From the NCBI RefSeq assembly GCF_000720725.1, contig NZ_JOCQ01000040.1, positions 62,001 to 126,000 on the forward strand: DNA of 64,000 nucleotides, given 5' to 3'. Under the pieces are notes generated by a model that saw only the letters and a list, made by a program, of their open reading frames with translations, searched no databases and had not been told where the DNA came from. Numbering within the stretch: position 1 is the stretch's first letter; each line of letters starts with the position of its first letter. This DNA is from Streptomyces rimosus subsp. rimosus (lineage in GTDB: Bacteria > Actinomycetota > Actinomycetes > Streptomycetales > Streptomycetaceae). This document shows, in pieces, positions 29,775 to 37,955 of this stretch. The position numbers and the translations under genes are program-made.

Positions 29775-30182
29775 GTGTCCGTACACATGAGCATGCCGTC
29801 CGACAGCACCCGCACACCGGAGGAGGACCAGCTGCTGGCGCAGATGCGGCAGCAGGCCGCCGACCGGGACGCCGTTTACCCGCCCGGCCGATACACCGTC
29901 GAGCTGGAGATCGAGTGCCCGGCCAGCGCGGTGCCCGAGCTGAAGGAGACAGCCAGCCGCCACGGCGACCGCGCCGTCACCGTCGTCGGCCCGCTCGACA
30001 TCACCACCATGGACGTCGCGATGGGCCACCGCGAGCTGGCCCGCGAGGTCGTGTCTGACGTGCTGGCCGGCCTGTTCCGCTGGGACTTCGGCAGCGGCCC
30101 CGTCACCATCCGCCGCTTCGGTGCCGTCCCCGGCCACCTGACCCGCCTGACCGACGCTGTCCCGGCCCCCACCGCCGCCTGA
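29775..30182 (+). CDS. Hypothetical protein (135 aa)
   Basis: GTG 29775 behind GAAGGAG. An N-terminal helix (TPEEDQLLAQMRQQAADRDA) and an alpha/beta body (YTVELEIECPASAVPELKETASRHGDRAVTVVGPLDIT) with a repeated beta-alpha rhythm. No motif points to a function. Confidence 0.62.
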   Translation: MSVHMSMPSDSTRTPEEDQLLAQMRQQAADRDAVYPPGRYTVELEIECPASAVPELKETASRHGDRAVTVVGPLDITTMDVAMGHRELAREVVSDVLAGLFRWDFGSGPVTIRRFGAVPGHLTRLTDAVPAPTAA

Positions 30183-30194
30183 AAGGAGACCGCC

Positions 30195-30308
30195 ATGTCC
30201 GAGAGCGACTACGAAGGCACGCCTGAGGAGCAGGACACCGCCGAGTCGGCGCAGCTGCGCCCCATGCGGTGGGCCTACGAGACCGACGACACCACCGACG
30301 AGCAGTAA
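30195..30308 (+). CDS. Very small acidic protein (37 aa)
   Basis: ATG 30195 follows GAAAGGAGACCGCC, a strong ribosome site. A 37-residue acidic peptide ending ETDDTTDEQ. The next ribosome site (TAAGGAGCC) directly follows its stop, so the reading frame fits the operon spacing. Function unknown. Confidence 0.5.
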   Translation: MSESDYEGTPEEQDTAESAQLRPMRWAYETDDTTDEQ

Positions 30309-30318
30309 GGAGCCGGCT

Positions 30319-30585
30319 GTGTCCGTCACCACCGAGACCTGTTTCGTGGCCCGCTGCGACGTCTGCGGCACCGGTTGGGGCGAAGGTTTCACTGCGCACT
30401 TCGCCACCGTCGACGAGGCGTACAAGGCCGTCAGCGCCGACCCCGCGTGGACCACCGACGGCGACCGCATCGTGTGCCACCTCAGCGGCTGGATCAACAC
30501 CGCGCACCAGGCCGCCATCGACGCGATGCCCGGACGCGACGCCTTCACCCAGCGTTTCGCCAGCACCGACACCAACCGCCCCTGA
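30319..30585 (+). CDS. Hypothetical Cys-containing protein (88 aa)
   Basis: GTG 30319 behind AAGGAGCCGGCT. Starts VSVTTETCFVARCDVCGTGW, with a CDVC pair, and continues with FTAHFATVDEAYKAVSADPAWTT and DRIVCHLSGW. Looks like a small zinc or beta protein of plasmid transfer operons. Unknown function. Confidence 0.62.
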   Translation: MSVTTETCFVARCDVCGTGWGEGFTAHFATVDEAYKAVSADPAWTTDGDRIVCHLSGWINTAHQAAIDAMPGRDAFTQRFASTDTNRP

Positions 30586-30596
30586 AAGGAGCCCCG

Positions 30597-31010
30597 ATGT
30601 CCCCGCAGCTGCCGCCCGACCCGCAGCACCAGTACGGCGGGCAGCAGCTGCCCGTCCCCGCCCACCACCGCCCCCCGAACGTCCTGTACGACTCGGAAGG
30701 GAGGCCCGTGCACTTCACGATCGGACAGCCCCCGCAGCCGACGCCGGTCGTCGTGCAGGCGCCCGTACAGCAGGGCCTGCCGCCCGACCTGCAGCGCCTC
30801 GTCATCATCACGTTTCTGATTCTCGCCGTCATCGTCGTATGCACCGGCGCGCTCGTCGCCATCGTCGTCATGATGGGCGGCACCCTCATGGGCATCATCG
30901 GCACCGTCGGCGACAACCTCCCGTTCATCGGCGTCACGTTCATCGGCCTTGTCCTCGCCGCCGGATGGGCCGTCTCCAAGCTCCGCGGCATCAACTCGAA
31001 GGAGAAATGA
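30597..31010 (+). CDS. Membrane protein, SpdB-like (137 aa)
   Basis: ATG 30597 behind AAAGGAGCCCCG. A Pro/Gln-rich cytosolic N-terminus of about 65 residues (PPDPQHQYGGQQLPVP), then two transmembrane helices (LVIITFLILAVIVVCTGALVAIVVMMGG; FIGVTFIGLVLAAGWAV) and a short basic tail. Length and topology fit the Spd (spread) proteins encoded with traB on Streptomyces plasmids. Confidence 0.65.
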   Translation: MSPQLPPDPQHQYGGQQLPVPAHHRPPNVLYDSEGRPVHFTIGQPPQPTPVVVQAPVQQGLPPDLQRLVIITFLILAVIVVCTGALVAIVVMMGGTLMGIIGTVGDNLPFIGVTFIGLVLAAGWAVSKLRGINSKEK

Positions 31011-31012
31011 CC

Positions 31013-31414
31013 ATGGCAGCGCAGTACCCCCGGGAAGACGGTCGTCCTCTGCCGGACTGGCCCCGCCTTCCGCTGGACGACCGGGAGCACCTGGCCACCC
31101 AGGCCCCCTACCGCCTCCAGACCATCATGTACGCCACCCACGTAGGCGAGGTGCCCGCGGACCACTTCGCCGCGGCCGTCGCCGACGCAGACCGGAAGCT
31201 GCAACAGCTACTGGCCGACGAGCCCGAAGCCCGGCAGTACTTCGGCGACCTGACGTTCGCCGGAGTCGCCCACGAGCCGGACCCGATGGTCGCCGCCGAG
31301 CGGGAGTACTACCTGTGCGACGCCCTGATCGAGTACGGCAACCAGCATCACGGCTCGGTGTGGAACCTGCCCGTGCTGGACCCCGCCCTCTACGGACAGT
31401 TCGAGGAGGGCTGA
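31013..31414 (+). CDS. Hypothetical protein at the end of the transfer operon (133 aa)
   Basis: ATG 31013 gives an 8-bp spacing to AAGGAG; ATG 31007 is too close. A soluble alpha-helical protein (RLPLDDREHLATQAPYRLQTIMYATHVGEV; AAAVADADRKLQQLLADEPEARQYFGDLTF). Last gene before the operon terminator at 31495. No family recognised. Confidence 0.62.
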   Translation: MAAQYPREDGRPLPDWPRLPLDDREHLATQAPYRLQTIMYATHVGEVPADHFAAAVADADRKLQQLLADEPEARQYFGDLTFAGVAHEPDPMVAAEREYYLCDALIEYGNQHHGSVWNLPVLDPALYGQFEEG

Positions 31415-31494
31415 TTGTCGTCTGTGCTTGACCGCCGATCACCGCTATGTCACAGTGACCGCAGGCGCCAGTAGTGTGCCCTTCAACCACCAGG

Positions 31495-31520
31495 AGCCCC
31501 CGACACCCGTCGGGGGCTTT
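31495..31520 (+). terminator. Terminator of the transfer-type operon
   Basis: Ten-bp arms 31495-31504 and 31509-31518, 4-nt loop, followed by TTTCT. It separates the conjugation-type module from the phage structural module. Confidence 0.8.
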
Positions 31521-31544
31521 CTGCATGCCGGGGGAGGTGCTGCC

Positions 31545-31787
31545 ATGCGCCCGCACGACCTCTACCCCGACGACCTCGTCTACGCCCACGAAGCCGAACG
31601 CCTCACCGGCGTCCCCATGACGGTCATCCGCAAGTGGGCCTCACGAGGCCGCATCCAGCGCTTCCGCGGCGACGGCCGGCCCACCGGACTCGGCCACGCA
31701 GCCCGCACCATGTACGCCCTCCCCGAAATACGGGCCCTCGCCGCCACCTACCGGCCCACACCCCAACGCGCACCCCACGCCGCCTGA
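31545..31787 (+). CDS. MerR-like HTH protein (80 aa)
   Basis: ATG 31545 behind GGGGGAGG. YAHEAERLTGVPMTVIRKWASRGRIQRFRGDG, followed by GHAARTMYALPEIRALAATY, is a helix-turn-helix like the excisionase/MerR/HTH_17 fold. It is the first gene of the structural region, so it may regulate late genes or assist packaging. A second excisionase-like protein is also possible. Confidence 0.68.
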   Translation: MRPHDLYPDDLVYAHEAERLTGVPMTVIRKWASRGRIQRFRGDGRPTGLGHAARTMYALPEIRALAATYRPTPQRAPHAA

Positions 31788-31969
31788 CCCCCGATACGGG
31801 CCCGACGTCCCCCCAGGACGGGCCCCGCCTGCTGCCCGGCACCACGGCGGCCCACTGGGCAGCAGGCACCCCAGCGTCCGCCGCCCGACAAGGAGCCGGG
31901 CAGGGCCCCCACCGTGCTTTCACGGACGCGGTGCGGCCGAGCGGCGGACCCAGACCGAGAGGAGCCGGC
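31788..31969 (+). other. Gap before the first structural gene
   Basis: About 180 bp, very GC-rich, with no supported gene. It ends with GAGAGGAGCC, the ribosome site of the next gene. I see no clear promoter. Confidence 0.4.
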
Positions 31970-32353
31970 GTGGCAGACAACCTCAGCGGGACCGCCGAGA
32001 ACCGCATGCTCGACTGGCTCTTCGGCAACTCGACGACCGCCCCCGTCACGCCGATCAAGGTTGCGCTGGTGACCGCGAACGGCGATGACGTGACCGCGGG
32101 CACCGAAGTCACCGGCGGGTCGTACTCGCGAAAGACCGTCACGGTCGCCGCAGCGGCCTCCGGCGCCGTCTCCAACAGTGCGGACCTTGTGTGGAGCGGC
32201 ATGCCCGCCTGCACGGTCGTCGGTGTGGAGATCTGGGACTCGGCCGGAACGCCGGTCCGTTGGGCCTACGGTGCGCTCACCGCGAGCCGGGTCGTGGCAG
32301 CTGGGGATGACTTCAAGGTGCCCGCCGGATCGCTATCGCTCACGCTGGCGTAG
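31970..32353 (+). CDS. Phage structural protein (tail-fibre/decoration type, 127 aa)
   Basis: GTG 31970 behind GAGAGGAG. The pattern NRMLDWLFGNSTTAPVTPIKVALVTANGDDVTAGTEV... YSRKTVTVAAAASGAVSNSADLVWSGMP... is a beta-rich particle protein family seen in many actinophages (my recollection). Beta repeats end GDDFKVPAGSLSLTLA. Unusually it lies upstream of the terminase genes. Confidence 0.62.
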   Translation: MADNLSGTAENRMLDWLFGNSTTAPVTPIKVALVTANGDDVTAGTEVTGGSYSRKTVTVAAAASGAVSNSADLVWSGMPACTVVGVEIWDSAGTPVRWAYGALTASRVVAAGDDFKVPAGSLSLTLA

Positions 32354-32362
32354 GAGCAGGTC

Positions 32363-33193
32363 ATGGGCCTGATCTCCAGCCTGGTCGACAACTTCAATGA
32401 CAACGTGATCGGCCCCGAGTGGGGCAACTACTACGGAGGCGTCAGCGAGATCGGGGGCCGCGCCCGTGTGCCGTGCACGACCGGATTCGCGGGCTACCAG
32501 AGCGCCTACCAGTGGACGCTCGCGGGCAGCTCGGTGTACGTGCAGGTCCCGACCCGGCCCGCAGCCAGCGGCGCCACGGAGGCGTACTGCGCTTTCATGG
32601 TCAACTCCGGTACGGACGGTACCCGTATCGGCTTCACGATCAACATGGTCACGACCATGCTCCGCATGCAGAACGACGTCGGCTACTTCGACGCGACCGC
32701 CGTGGAGATCGCCTACAGCGGCACCACCCACCTGTGGCTCCGCATCCGCGAGACCGGCGGCAACGTGCTGTGGGACACGTCGCCCGACGGCAGCACCTGG
32801 ACGAACCGCAGGACCCTCGCGACCCCGAGCTGGGTGACCACCGGGATCGACACCTGCGCCCTCGACTTGAGCGCCCACCGCTCCAGCGGCACCACCGACT
32901 ACGCCGAGTACGACCGCGTCAACACGCTCAGCACCGCCGGAATCGTCGAAGGCGCCGCGGCCTTGACCGCGCAGAGCGGCATGACTGCGGCCAGCACGCG
33001 CACCGCCGTCAGCGGCTTCGCTGCCACCGCACAGAGCGACCTGGCCGTCGGCACCCGCCTCACCGCCACCGCAGCCGCCGCCCTCACAGGCAGCAGCAGC
33101 CTCACCGCCGCGCCCGACGGAGCCGACACCAACGACGTGGACATCACCGTCGGCCAACCCGAGTCCCGGTGGGTGGTGAGCGAGCCATGGTGA
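32363..33193 (+). CDS. Concanavalin-like tail/receptor-binding protein (276 aa)
   Basis: ATG 32363 behind AGGAGCAGGTC. Starts LVDNFNDNVIGPEWGNYYGG and continues as a beta-sandwich with RVPCTTGFAGYQSAYQWTL, VYVQVPTRPA and a G-rich WDTSPDGSTW repeat, the form of carbohydrate-binding jelly-roll domains in phage fibres. The C-terminal 75 residues are an Ala/Thr/Ser-rich repeat (ALTAQSGMTAAS..., TAQSDLAVG). Probably binds the Streptomyces surface. Confidence 0.65.
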   Translation: MGLISSLVDNFNDNVIGPEWGNYYGGVSEIGGRARVPCTTGFAGYQSAYQWTLAGSSVYVQVPTRPAASGATEAYCAFMVNSGTDGTRIGFTINMVTTMLRMQNDVGYFDATAVEIAYSGTTHLWLRIRETGGNVLWDTSPDGSTWTNRRTLATPSWVTTGIDTCALDLSAHRSSGTTDYAEYDRVNTLSTAGIVEGAAALTAQSGMTAASTRTAVSGFAATAQSDLAVGTRLTATAAAALTGSSSLTAAPDGADTNDVDITVGQPESRWVVSEPW

Positions 33194-33483
33194 CCCGCGC
33201 AGAGACGTCCACCGAGTACGTGCACGTCGGAGTCACCATGAAAATCGCGGGGGCCCCGATCACCGCTTCCGCCCCGCCGAAAATGGCGTTCCTCGCGGGA
33301 GGCGGCAACCCTGCGACCAGCGACTGGTACACCGGCGAATGGGCCGGCTCCACCGCCAGGCTCCTCGTCGGGCCTGTCGGCGGGGCCCTCACCCTCACGC
33401 CCGGCACGTACTGGGTGTGGCTCACCTGGACCGCCGGAGCGGAGACGCCGGTATGGCGCTCAGGACAGATCAAGGTCATCTGA
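33187..33483 (+). CDS. Small structural protein (98 aa)
   Basis: ATG 33187 overlaps the end of the fibre-like gene. Beta-type protein with SDWYTGEWAGSTARLLVGP and ALTLTPGTYWVWLTWTAGAETPVWRSGQIKVI, reminiscent of small tail-tip or fibre-associated proteins. No family recognised. Confidence 0.6.
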   Translation: MVTRAETSTEYVHVGVTMKIAGAPITASAPPKMAFLAGGGNPATSDWYTGEWAGSTARLLVGPVGGALTLTPGTYWVWLTWTAGAETPVWRSGQIKVI

Positions 33484-33550
33484 CCCGTTCCCCTCGTGCG
33501 GCTCGTGCGCCACTATGGCGCTCACCAACCGCGCACCGATGGGGGACGCC

Positions 33551-33937
33551 ATGTTCGGCTCGAAGAAGACCGATGAAGAGAAGGCCGCCAAGGCCCGCGC
33601 CAACAAGATCCGGACAGCGGCTGCGGCAGCAGGCGTCACCGTCATGGGCGGCAAAGTCCACTCGCCCAACCAGGAGCCGGTGCCCCTTGACGGTGCGCGC
33701 GTCACCATCGAACGCGGCGAAGAAGCCGGCAAGCGCGTGACCGCGACCCGAGTCCTGCTCACCGGCCTGTTCGCCCTGGCCCTCAAAAAGGACATGAACC
33801 AGCTGTTCATCACCATCGAAGGCGCCGACGGAGGTGTCCTCCTCCAGCCCGTGCCCGCGCGCAAGGAAGCCCCGGCGCGCGTCTTCGCCACCCTCGTCAA
33901 CGGTGAGGCCACTGGCGTGAGCAAGCCCAACGACTGA
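33551..33937 (+). CDS. Structural protein (128 aa)
   Basis: ATG 33551 behind GGGGGAC. Basic N-terminus (MFGSKKTDEEKAAKARANKIRTAAAAAG) then a beta-rich domain (VPLDGARVTIERGEEAGKRVTATRVLLTGLFALALKKD) and FATLVNG. Probably a particle protein by location; role unknown. Confidence 0.58.
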   Translation: MFGSKKTDEEKAAKARANKIRTAAAAAGVTVMGGKVHSPNQEPVPLDGARVTIERGEEAGKRVTATRVLLTGLFALALKKDMNQLFITIEGADGGVLLQPVPARKEAPARVFATLVNGEATGVSKPND

Positions 33938-33955
33938 CCAGCCCAGGAGGGCCCG

Positions 33956-34297
33956 ATGCCCCGCGTCTCCATCCCCGTCACGCAGATCACCAGGGCTGGC
34001 GTCGCCCCCGCGACCGAAGTCAACGGCGACGCGACCAACAACCACAGCGTGAACAACGACGGCTCGGTATGGCTCGAAGTCCGCAACAGCGGGTCCACCG
34101 TGTCCCGCACCGTCTCCGCCCTCTTCGCCAGCACGGTGGACGGAGTGGCCGTGCCCGCCAAGACATGGTCCATCCCCACCTCGGCATCCCGCAGGATCGG
34201 CCCCTTCCCCACACGCCTGTACGGCACCACCCTGCAGATCGACGTGGACAACGCCGAACTGAAGCTCTCCGCCTACAAGGTGGCTGTCCAGGGATAG
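33956..34297 (+). CDS. Structural protein (113 aa)
   Basis: ATG 33956 behind CAGGAGGGCCCG. Beta-rich throughout (RVSIPVTQITRAGVAPATEVNGDATNNHSVNNDGSVWLEVRN; TVSRTVSALFAS; TSASRRIGPFPTRLYGTTLQIDVD), the type of short decoration or tail spike-like protein found with actinophage fibres. Confidence 0.6.
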   Translation: MPRVSIPVTQITRAGVAPATEVNGDATNNHSVNNDGSVWLEVRNSGSTVSRTVSALFASTVDGVAVPAKTWSIPTSASRRIGPFPTRLYGTTLQIDVDNAELKLSAYKVAVQG

Positions 34298-34302
34298 GAC
34301 CG

Positions 34303-34554
34303 GTGCGTATCCGCATCAGCGACGGTACCCACGAGGTCGAGATCGAAGAGGCGGGCAAGGCCGCCCCACCCCTGGCCGACCTTGAAGCCGCGGCCGGGCG
34401 CCTGCTCGTCCAGCTGCGGCAGTCCGACGCCGGGGAACCAGTGCCGCGCGCACCCTTCGGCTTCGACAACACCCTCGACGGCGCCAGCCTCGACAGCAGC
34501 ACCGAGCGCGCCGAACCCTACGACGACGGCCGCGACTACGAGGACGACGAATGA
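34303..34554 (+). CDS. Small acidic protein (83 aa)
   Basis: GTG 34303. Beta start (VRIRISDGTHEVEIEEAG), helix (LADLEAAAGRLLVQL), then a disordered acidic tail (YDDGRDYEDDE). It overlaps the HNH gene by 4 bp, so the two are translated together. Function unknown. Confidence 0.6.
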   Translation: MRIRISDGTHEVEIEEAGKAAPPLADLEAAAGRLLVQLRQSDAGEPVPRAPFGFDNTLDGASLDSSTERAEPYDDGRDYEDDE

Positions 34555-34841
34555 GCGGCGGATGGACAGGCAGCAACCGGCGCAACGAACTGCCGGCCGA
34601 CTGGTACACGCGGATCCGCCCGGCGATCCTCGAACGCGACGGCCATCGATGCCAGTCCTGCGGCCGGCCCGCGACCGACGTGGATCACATCGGCGATAAG
34701 CACGACCACCGACCATGCAACCTGCAGGCTCTATGCGGATGGTGTCATCGGCACAAGACCTCTCAGCAGGGCAACAGGTCACCGAACCGCAGGCGGGACA
34801 CCGAGGCCCGGACCGGGGAGCGGCATCCCGGCCTCACGTGA
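34551..34841 (+). CDS. HNH endonuclease next to terminase
   Basis: 96 residues: CQSCG, then the HNH core VDHIGDKHDHRPCNLQALCGWCHRHKTSQQGN with the paired zinc cysteines. HNH genes directly before terminase small and large subunits are characteristic of cohesive-end siphophages, where the HNH protein supports cos cleavage by terminase. The position here fits that role. Confidence 0.88.
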   Translation: MSGGWTGSNRRNELPADWYTRIRPAILERDGHRCQSCGRPATDVDHIGDKHDHRPCNLQALCGWCHRHKTSQQGNRSPNRRRDTEARTGERHPGLT

Positions 34842-35148
34842 GCACTGCGGCAGCGTGCGCATCGCCCGCCCGCAGTGATCTTGGGCCCCTGGCCCACCCT
34901 CCCCTCCCCGGGGGCCCTGGAGCCCGGGGAGGTGCTGCGGCTGAGGCCGGGTACGGGTCTGGGGATCTTGGCTCCAGGAGCCGCTGAGCGGGCTTCTGAC
35001 GGCCGACCAGGGCAGGTCCGGGATGTTTCGAGGTGGGTTCAGGCAGACGGCCATACAGCCCCTTGACCCTGAACGGCGCCTCGCTGGAACTCGGTAAAGC
35101 GCTGGTCAGGGTGTGGATTGCCGTTACACACCAAGGTAGACTGGAGTC
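34842..35148 (+). other. Gap between HNH and primase-like genes
   Basis: About 307 bp without a supported gene. A hairpin (CTCCCCGGG/CCCGGGGAG, 34904-34912 with 34923-34931) may terminate transcription or be part of the packaging site, since cos sites usually lie near HNH/terminase genes. A TAGACT and GGAG just before ATG 35149 suggest a promoter-proximal start. Confidence 0.45.
34904..34931 (+). terminator. Hairpin downstream of the HNH gene
   Basis: Nine-bp arms with a 10-nt loop in the gap between HNH and the primase-like gene. No U-run. Possibly a terminator, or a structure at the packaging site. Confidence 0.45.
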
Positions 35149-35730
35149 ATGAAGACGAAGCGATGCGAGCGGTGCGGCGACCACCTGGCGGCACGCCACG
35201 CCCACAACGCCCGCTTCTGTTCGACCCGCTGCCGAGTCGCCGCGCATCGCGCACGCCGCGCACTGCCGACTGAGCTGACCTCCCGGCCGCGGTGGGTTCG
35301 CCGCACCGCGGCGAAGGTGCCCGTCACCACCTGCGGAGGTGCGGCGAGCAGCACGGACCCGGCGACGTGGACCTCGCACCGCCGGGCCGCCGCCAGCAAG
35401 GCCGGTGCCGGACTGGGCTTCGTCCTCGACGGCGACGGCATCGTCTGCGTGGATCTGGACCACTGCCTCGCCGGGGAAGGGGAACTGGCCGCATGGGCAC
35501 GCCGGATCGTGGACCTGGCGCCCGGCTGCTGGATCGAGCGGTCGGCGTCGGGAGACGGCCTGCACATCTGGGGCCGCGGCCGGCTGGAGCGCGGACGGCG
35601 CTTGTCCGTCGACGGCGGCTCGGTCGAGCTGTACGCCGACGGCAGGTACATCGCGGTCACCGGCGACACGTGGGGCGACACGCCCCGTCGCCTCGGTGAC
35701 CTCTCTGGATTGATCGACGCGCTGCTGTAG
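35149..35730 (+). CDS. Stand-alone primase/polymerase-like (AEP) protein with zinc finger
   Basis: 193 residues. Zinc finger CERCGDHLAARHAHNARFCSTRC at 6-28, then an archaeo-eukaryotic primase-like domain: GLGFVLDGDGIVCVDLDHCL with the metal-binding DLD, GDGLHIWGRGRL and VELYADGRYIAVTGDTW, resembling the catalytic core of NrS-1-type and bifunctional prim-pol enzymes. It is the second such domain in the element (the first is at 7255) and lies between HNH and terminase, away from replication genes. It could be a repair or packaging-linked primase. Confidence 0.7.
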   Translation: MKTKRCERCGDHLAARHAHNARFCSTRCRVAAHRARRALPTELTSRPRWVRRTAAKVPVTTCGGAASSTDPATWTSHRRAAASKAGAGLGFVLDGDGIVCVDLDHCLAGEGELAAWARRIVDLAPGCWIERSASGDGLHIWGRGRLERGRRLSVDGGSVELYADGRYIAVTGDTWGDTPRRLGDLSGLIDALL

Positions 35731-35779
35731 CTGCCCGACACGGGTGTGTTGCGGCGTACCCGACACGGGAGGTACGGAC

Positions 35780-36274
35780 ATGGCCGGTATGGGGCCGCCC
35801 CCGAAGGATCCGAGCAGGCGGGCTCGGCGCAACAAGGACCTGCAGGCGCAGACCATCCTGCGGTTCGAGAAGGCGGAAGCGCCCGAACTGCCGGACTTTC
35901 GCATCAAGAACGATGAGGGCCGGTCGGTGAAGTTCCGCTGGCCGGAGCGCACCCGGGCATGGTGGGCGACGTGGGTGGCCTCGCCGCAGGCGGAGCATTT
36001 CTCCTCGACGGACTGGGAGTTCCTCCTCGATACGGCGCTGATTCACGCGAAGGTGTGGAGCGGTGACCTATCGGCTGCCCCGGAGTTGCGGCTACGAGTG
36101 GCCAAGCATGGAGCCACGATGGAGGACCGGGCCCGGCTGCGCATGCAGTTCGCCGCGGCGGATGAGGCGGACGCGAAGCGCCCGGAGCCGGGCAGCAGCG
36201 CGAAGGCCCGGTACGGAACTCTGCATGCTCTGCCCACGAACCGCGGCAAGAAGGCGGCCGGCGGGGAGCCCTGA
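35780..36274 (+). CDS. Terminase small subunit
   Basis: 164 residues. ATG 35780 lies behind GGGAGGT; an upstream in-frame start is less likely. Basic N-terminus (PPKDPSRRARRNKDLQAQTILRF), then helical DNA-binding/oligomerisation region (FRWPERTRAWWATWVASPQAEHFSSTDWEFLLDTALIHA). Length and position directly before the large subunit identify it. Start and stop overlap the large-subunit gene. Confidence 0.85.
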   Translation: MAGMGPPPKDPSRRARRNKDLQAQTILRFEKAEAPELPDFRIKNDEGRSVKFRWPERTRAWWATWVASPQAEHFSSTDWEFLLDTALIHAKVWSGDLSAAPELRLRVAKHGATMEDRARLRMQFAAADEADAKRPEPGSSAKARYGTLHALPTNRGKKAAGGEP

Positions 36275-37935
36275 TGCCCTGGCGGGGGCCTGAGTTCGAG
36301 GGCGAACTGCCGACGCTGGGCTATGCCGTTCTGGACTGGATCCTGGAGATGCTCGCGGCTCCAGATCGCCCCGAGTACGAGCCGTTCGTTCCGACCCGCG
36401 AGCAGGCGGAGTTCATCCTCCGCTTCTATGAGCTGCACCCTGGCACGGGCAAGCGGCGCATCCGGCGTGGGGTCCTGAGTCGCCCACGTGGGTGGGGAAA
36501 GTCGCCGCTGCTGGCGGCGATTGCTTGCGCCGAGGCGCTCGGCCCGGTGGTCCCGGACGGCTGGGACGCGAGCGGCGAGCCGGTCGGCACGGGCTGGGAC
36601 CGGATTCGCACCCCGCTGGTGCAGGTGGCGGCTGTATCCGAAGACCAGACGCAGAACACGTGGGCGCCACTGCTGGAGATGCTCCGGCTCGGCCCGGTGA
36701 TCGATGAGTATCCGGGGCTGGAGCCGCTGGACACGTTCGTCAATCTGCCCCGGGGGAAGATCGACCAGGTCACTTCGTCGGCCACCTCACGCAAGGGCAA
36801 CAAGGCGCTGTTCGCGGTACTTGATCAGACCGAGGAGTGGACGCCGAGCAACGGCGGCAAGCGACTCGCGCAGGTGATGCGGTCGAACGCGGCGAAGATC
36901 GGAGGGACGACGCTGGAGTCCCCGAACGCCTACATCCCCGGTATGGGGTCGGTGGCCGAGGAGACGGCGGCGTTCGCCAAGGCGATAGCCGAGGGCCGCA
37001 CTCGTGAGGACGGGCTGTTGTGGGACCACCGGGAGGCGCCGCCGGAGACCGATCCGACGGACCGTGAATCGCTGGTGGCCGGCTTGCGCTACGCCTACGG
37101 GGACAGCTCGGATCACGAGGGCGGGTGCGTGCTGCATTCGCCGCCGTGCCCGCCGGGCTGGTCGCCGATCGAGCGGCTGGTCGGGGATTTCTGGGACACG
37201 TCGAACGATCCGCAGGTGATGCGCTCGGACTTCCTGAACCAGATCACTCATGCCAGTGACAGCTGGCTGTCGCAGCCGGAGTGGGCCGGGTGCTCGGACG
37301 CGGCCCGGGTGGTCGCCGACGGGGACACCGTCGTGCTCGGCTTCGACGGCTCCCGGGCGCGGGCCCGCGGCGTGACCGACGCGACCGCGCTGGTCGGCTG
37401 CCGTGTCTCGGACGGGCACCTGTTCCTCCTGGGCTGCTGGGAGCAGCCGGAGGGCCCGGCCGGGCAGGACTGGCGTGTGCCGGTCCTAGAGGTGCTGGCC
37501 TCCGTGGAGGAGGCGTTCTCCCGCTTCCGGGTGGTCGGCATGTACGCGGACCCCGCCAAGTGGGAGGGCCACGTCGCGGACTGGGAGGCCCGGTGGGGCG
37601 CCGGGCTGAAGGTGAAGTCAACCCGGGACCATCCCGTCGAGTGGTGGATGACCGGCGGCCGCTCCAATTTGATCGTCCGCGCCTTGGAGAAGTTTCACTC
37701 CGCGGTTCTGGACAAGGAGTTGACGCACGACGGGTCGAGCACGCTGGCCCGGCATGTGCTGAACGCTCGTCGCCGTAAGGGCCGTTCCGGCATTCAGATC
37801 ATGAAGGAGCATCCGGACTCCGCACGGAAGATCGACGCCGCGATCGCGTCGGTGCTGGCGTGGCAGGCCCGGCTGGACGCGGTAGCCAAGGGGTTGGCCG
37901 AGGAAGAGCAGCCGATGGGCGGCTTCACGTTCTAA
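36274..37935 (+). CDS. Terminase large subunit (packaging ATPase/nuclease)
   Basis: 553 residues. Walker A-like RPRGWGKS at 70-77, Walker B VLDQTEEW near 183, and a C-terminal RNase H-like nuclease region with GFDGSRARA (first Asp) near 350. Packages DNA into the procapsid and cuts it. Typical length for siphophage terminases. Confidence 0.95.
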   Translation: MPWRGPEFEGELPTLGYAVLDWILEMLAAPDRPEYEPFVPTREQAEFILRFYELHPGTGKRRIRRGVLSRPRGWGKSPLLAAIACAEALGPVVPDGWDASGEPVGTGWDRIRTPLVQVAAVSEDQTQNTWAPLLEMLRLGPVIDEYPGLEPLDTFVNLPRGKIDQVTSSATSRKGNKALFAVLDQTEEWTPSNGGKRLAQVMRSNAAKIGGTTLESPNAYIPGMGSVAEETAAFAKAIAEGRTREDGLLWDHREAPPETDPTDRESLVAGLRYAYGDSSDHEGGCVLHSPPCPPGWSPIERLVGDFWDTSNDPQVMRSDFLNQITHASDSWLSQPEWAGCSDAARVVADGDTVVLGFDGSRARARGVTDATALVGCRVSDGHLFLLGCWEQPEGPAGQDWRVPVLEVLASVEEAFSRFRVVGMYADPAKWEGHVADWEARWGAGLKVKSTRDHPVEWWMTGGRSNLIVRALEKFHSAVLDKELTHDGSSTLARHVLNARRRKGRSGIQIMKEHPDSARKIDAAIASVLAWQARLDAVAKGLAEEEQPMGGFTF

Positions 37936-37955
37936 AGCGAAGGCGGGGTGACGCC

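Noticed and set aside
34560..35148. A cos site
   Set aside because: Expected near HNH/terminase, and a hairpin is present at 34904, but no overhang or repeated binding sites can be named from sequence alone.
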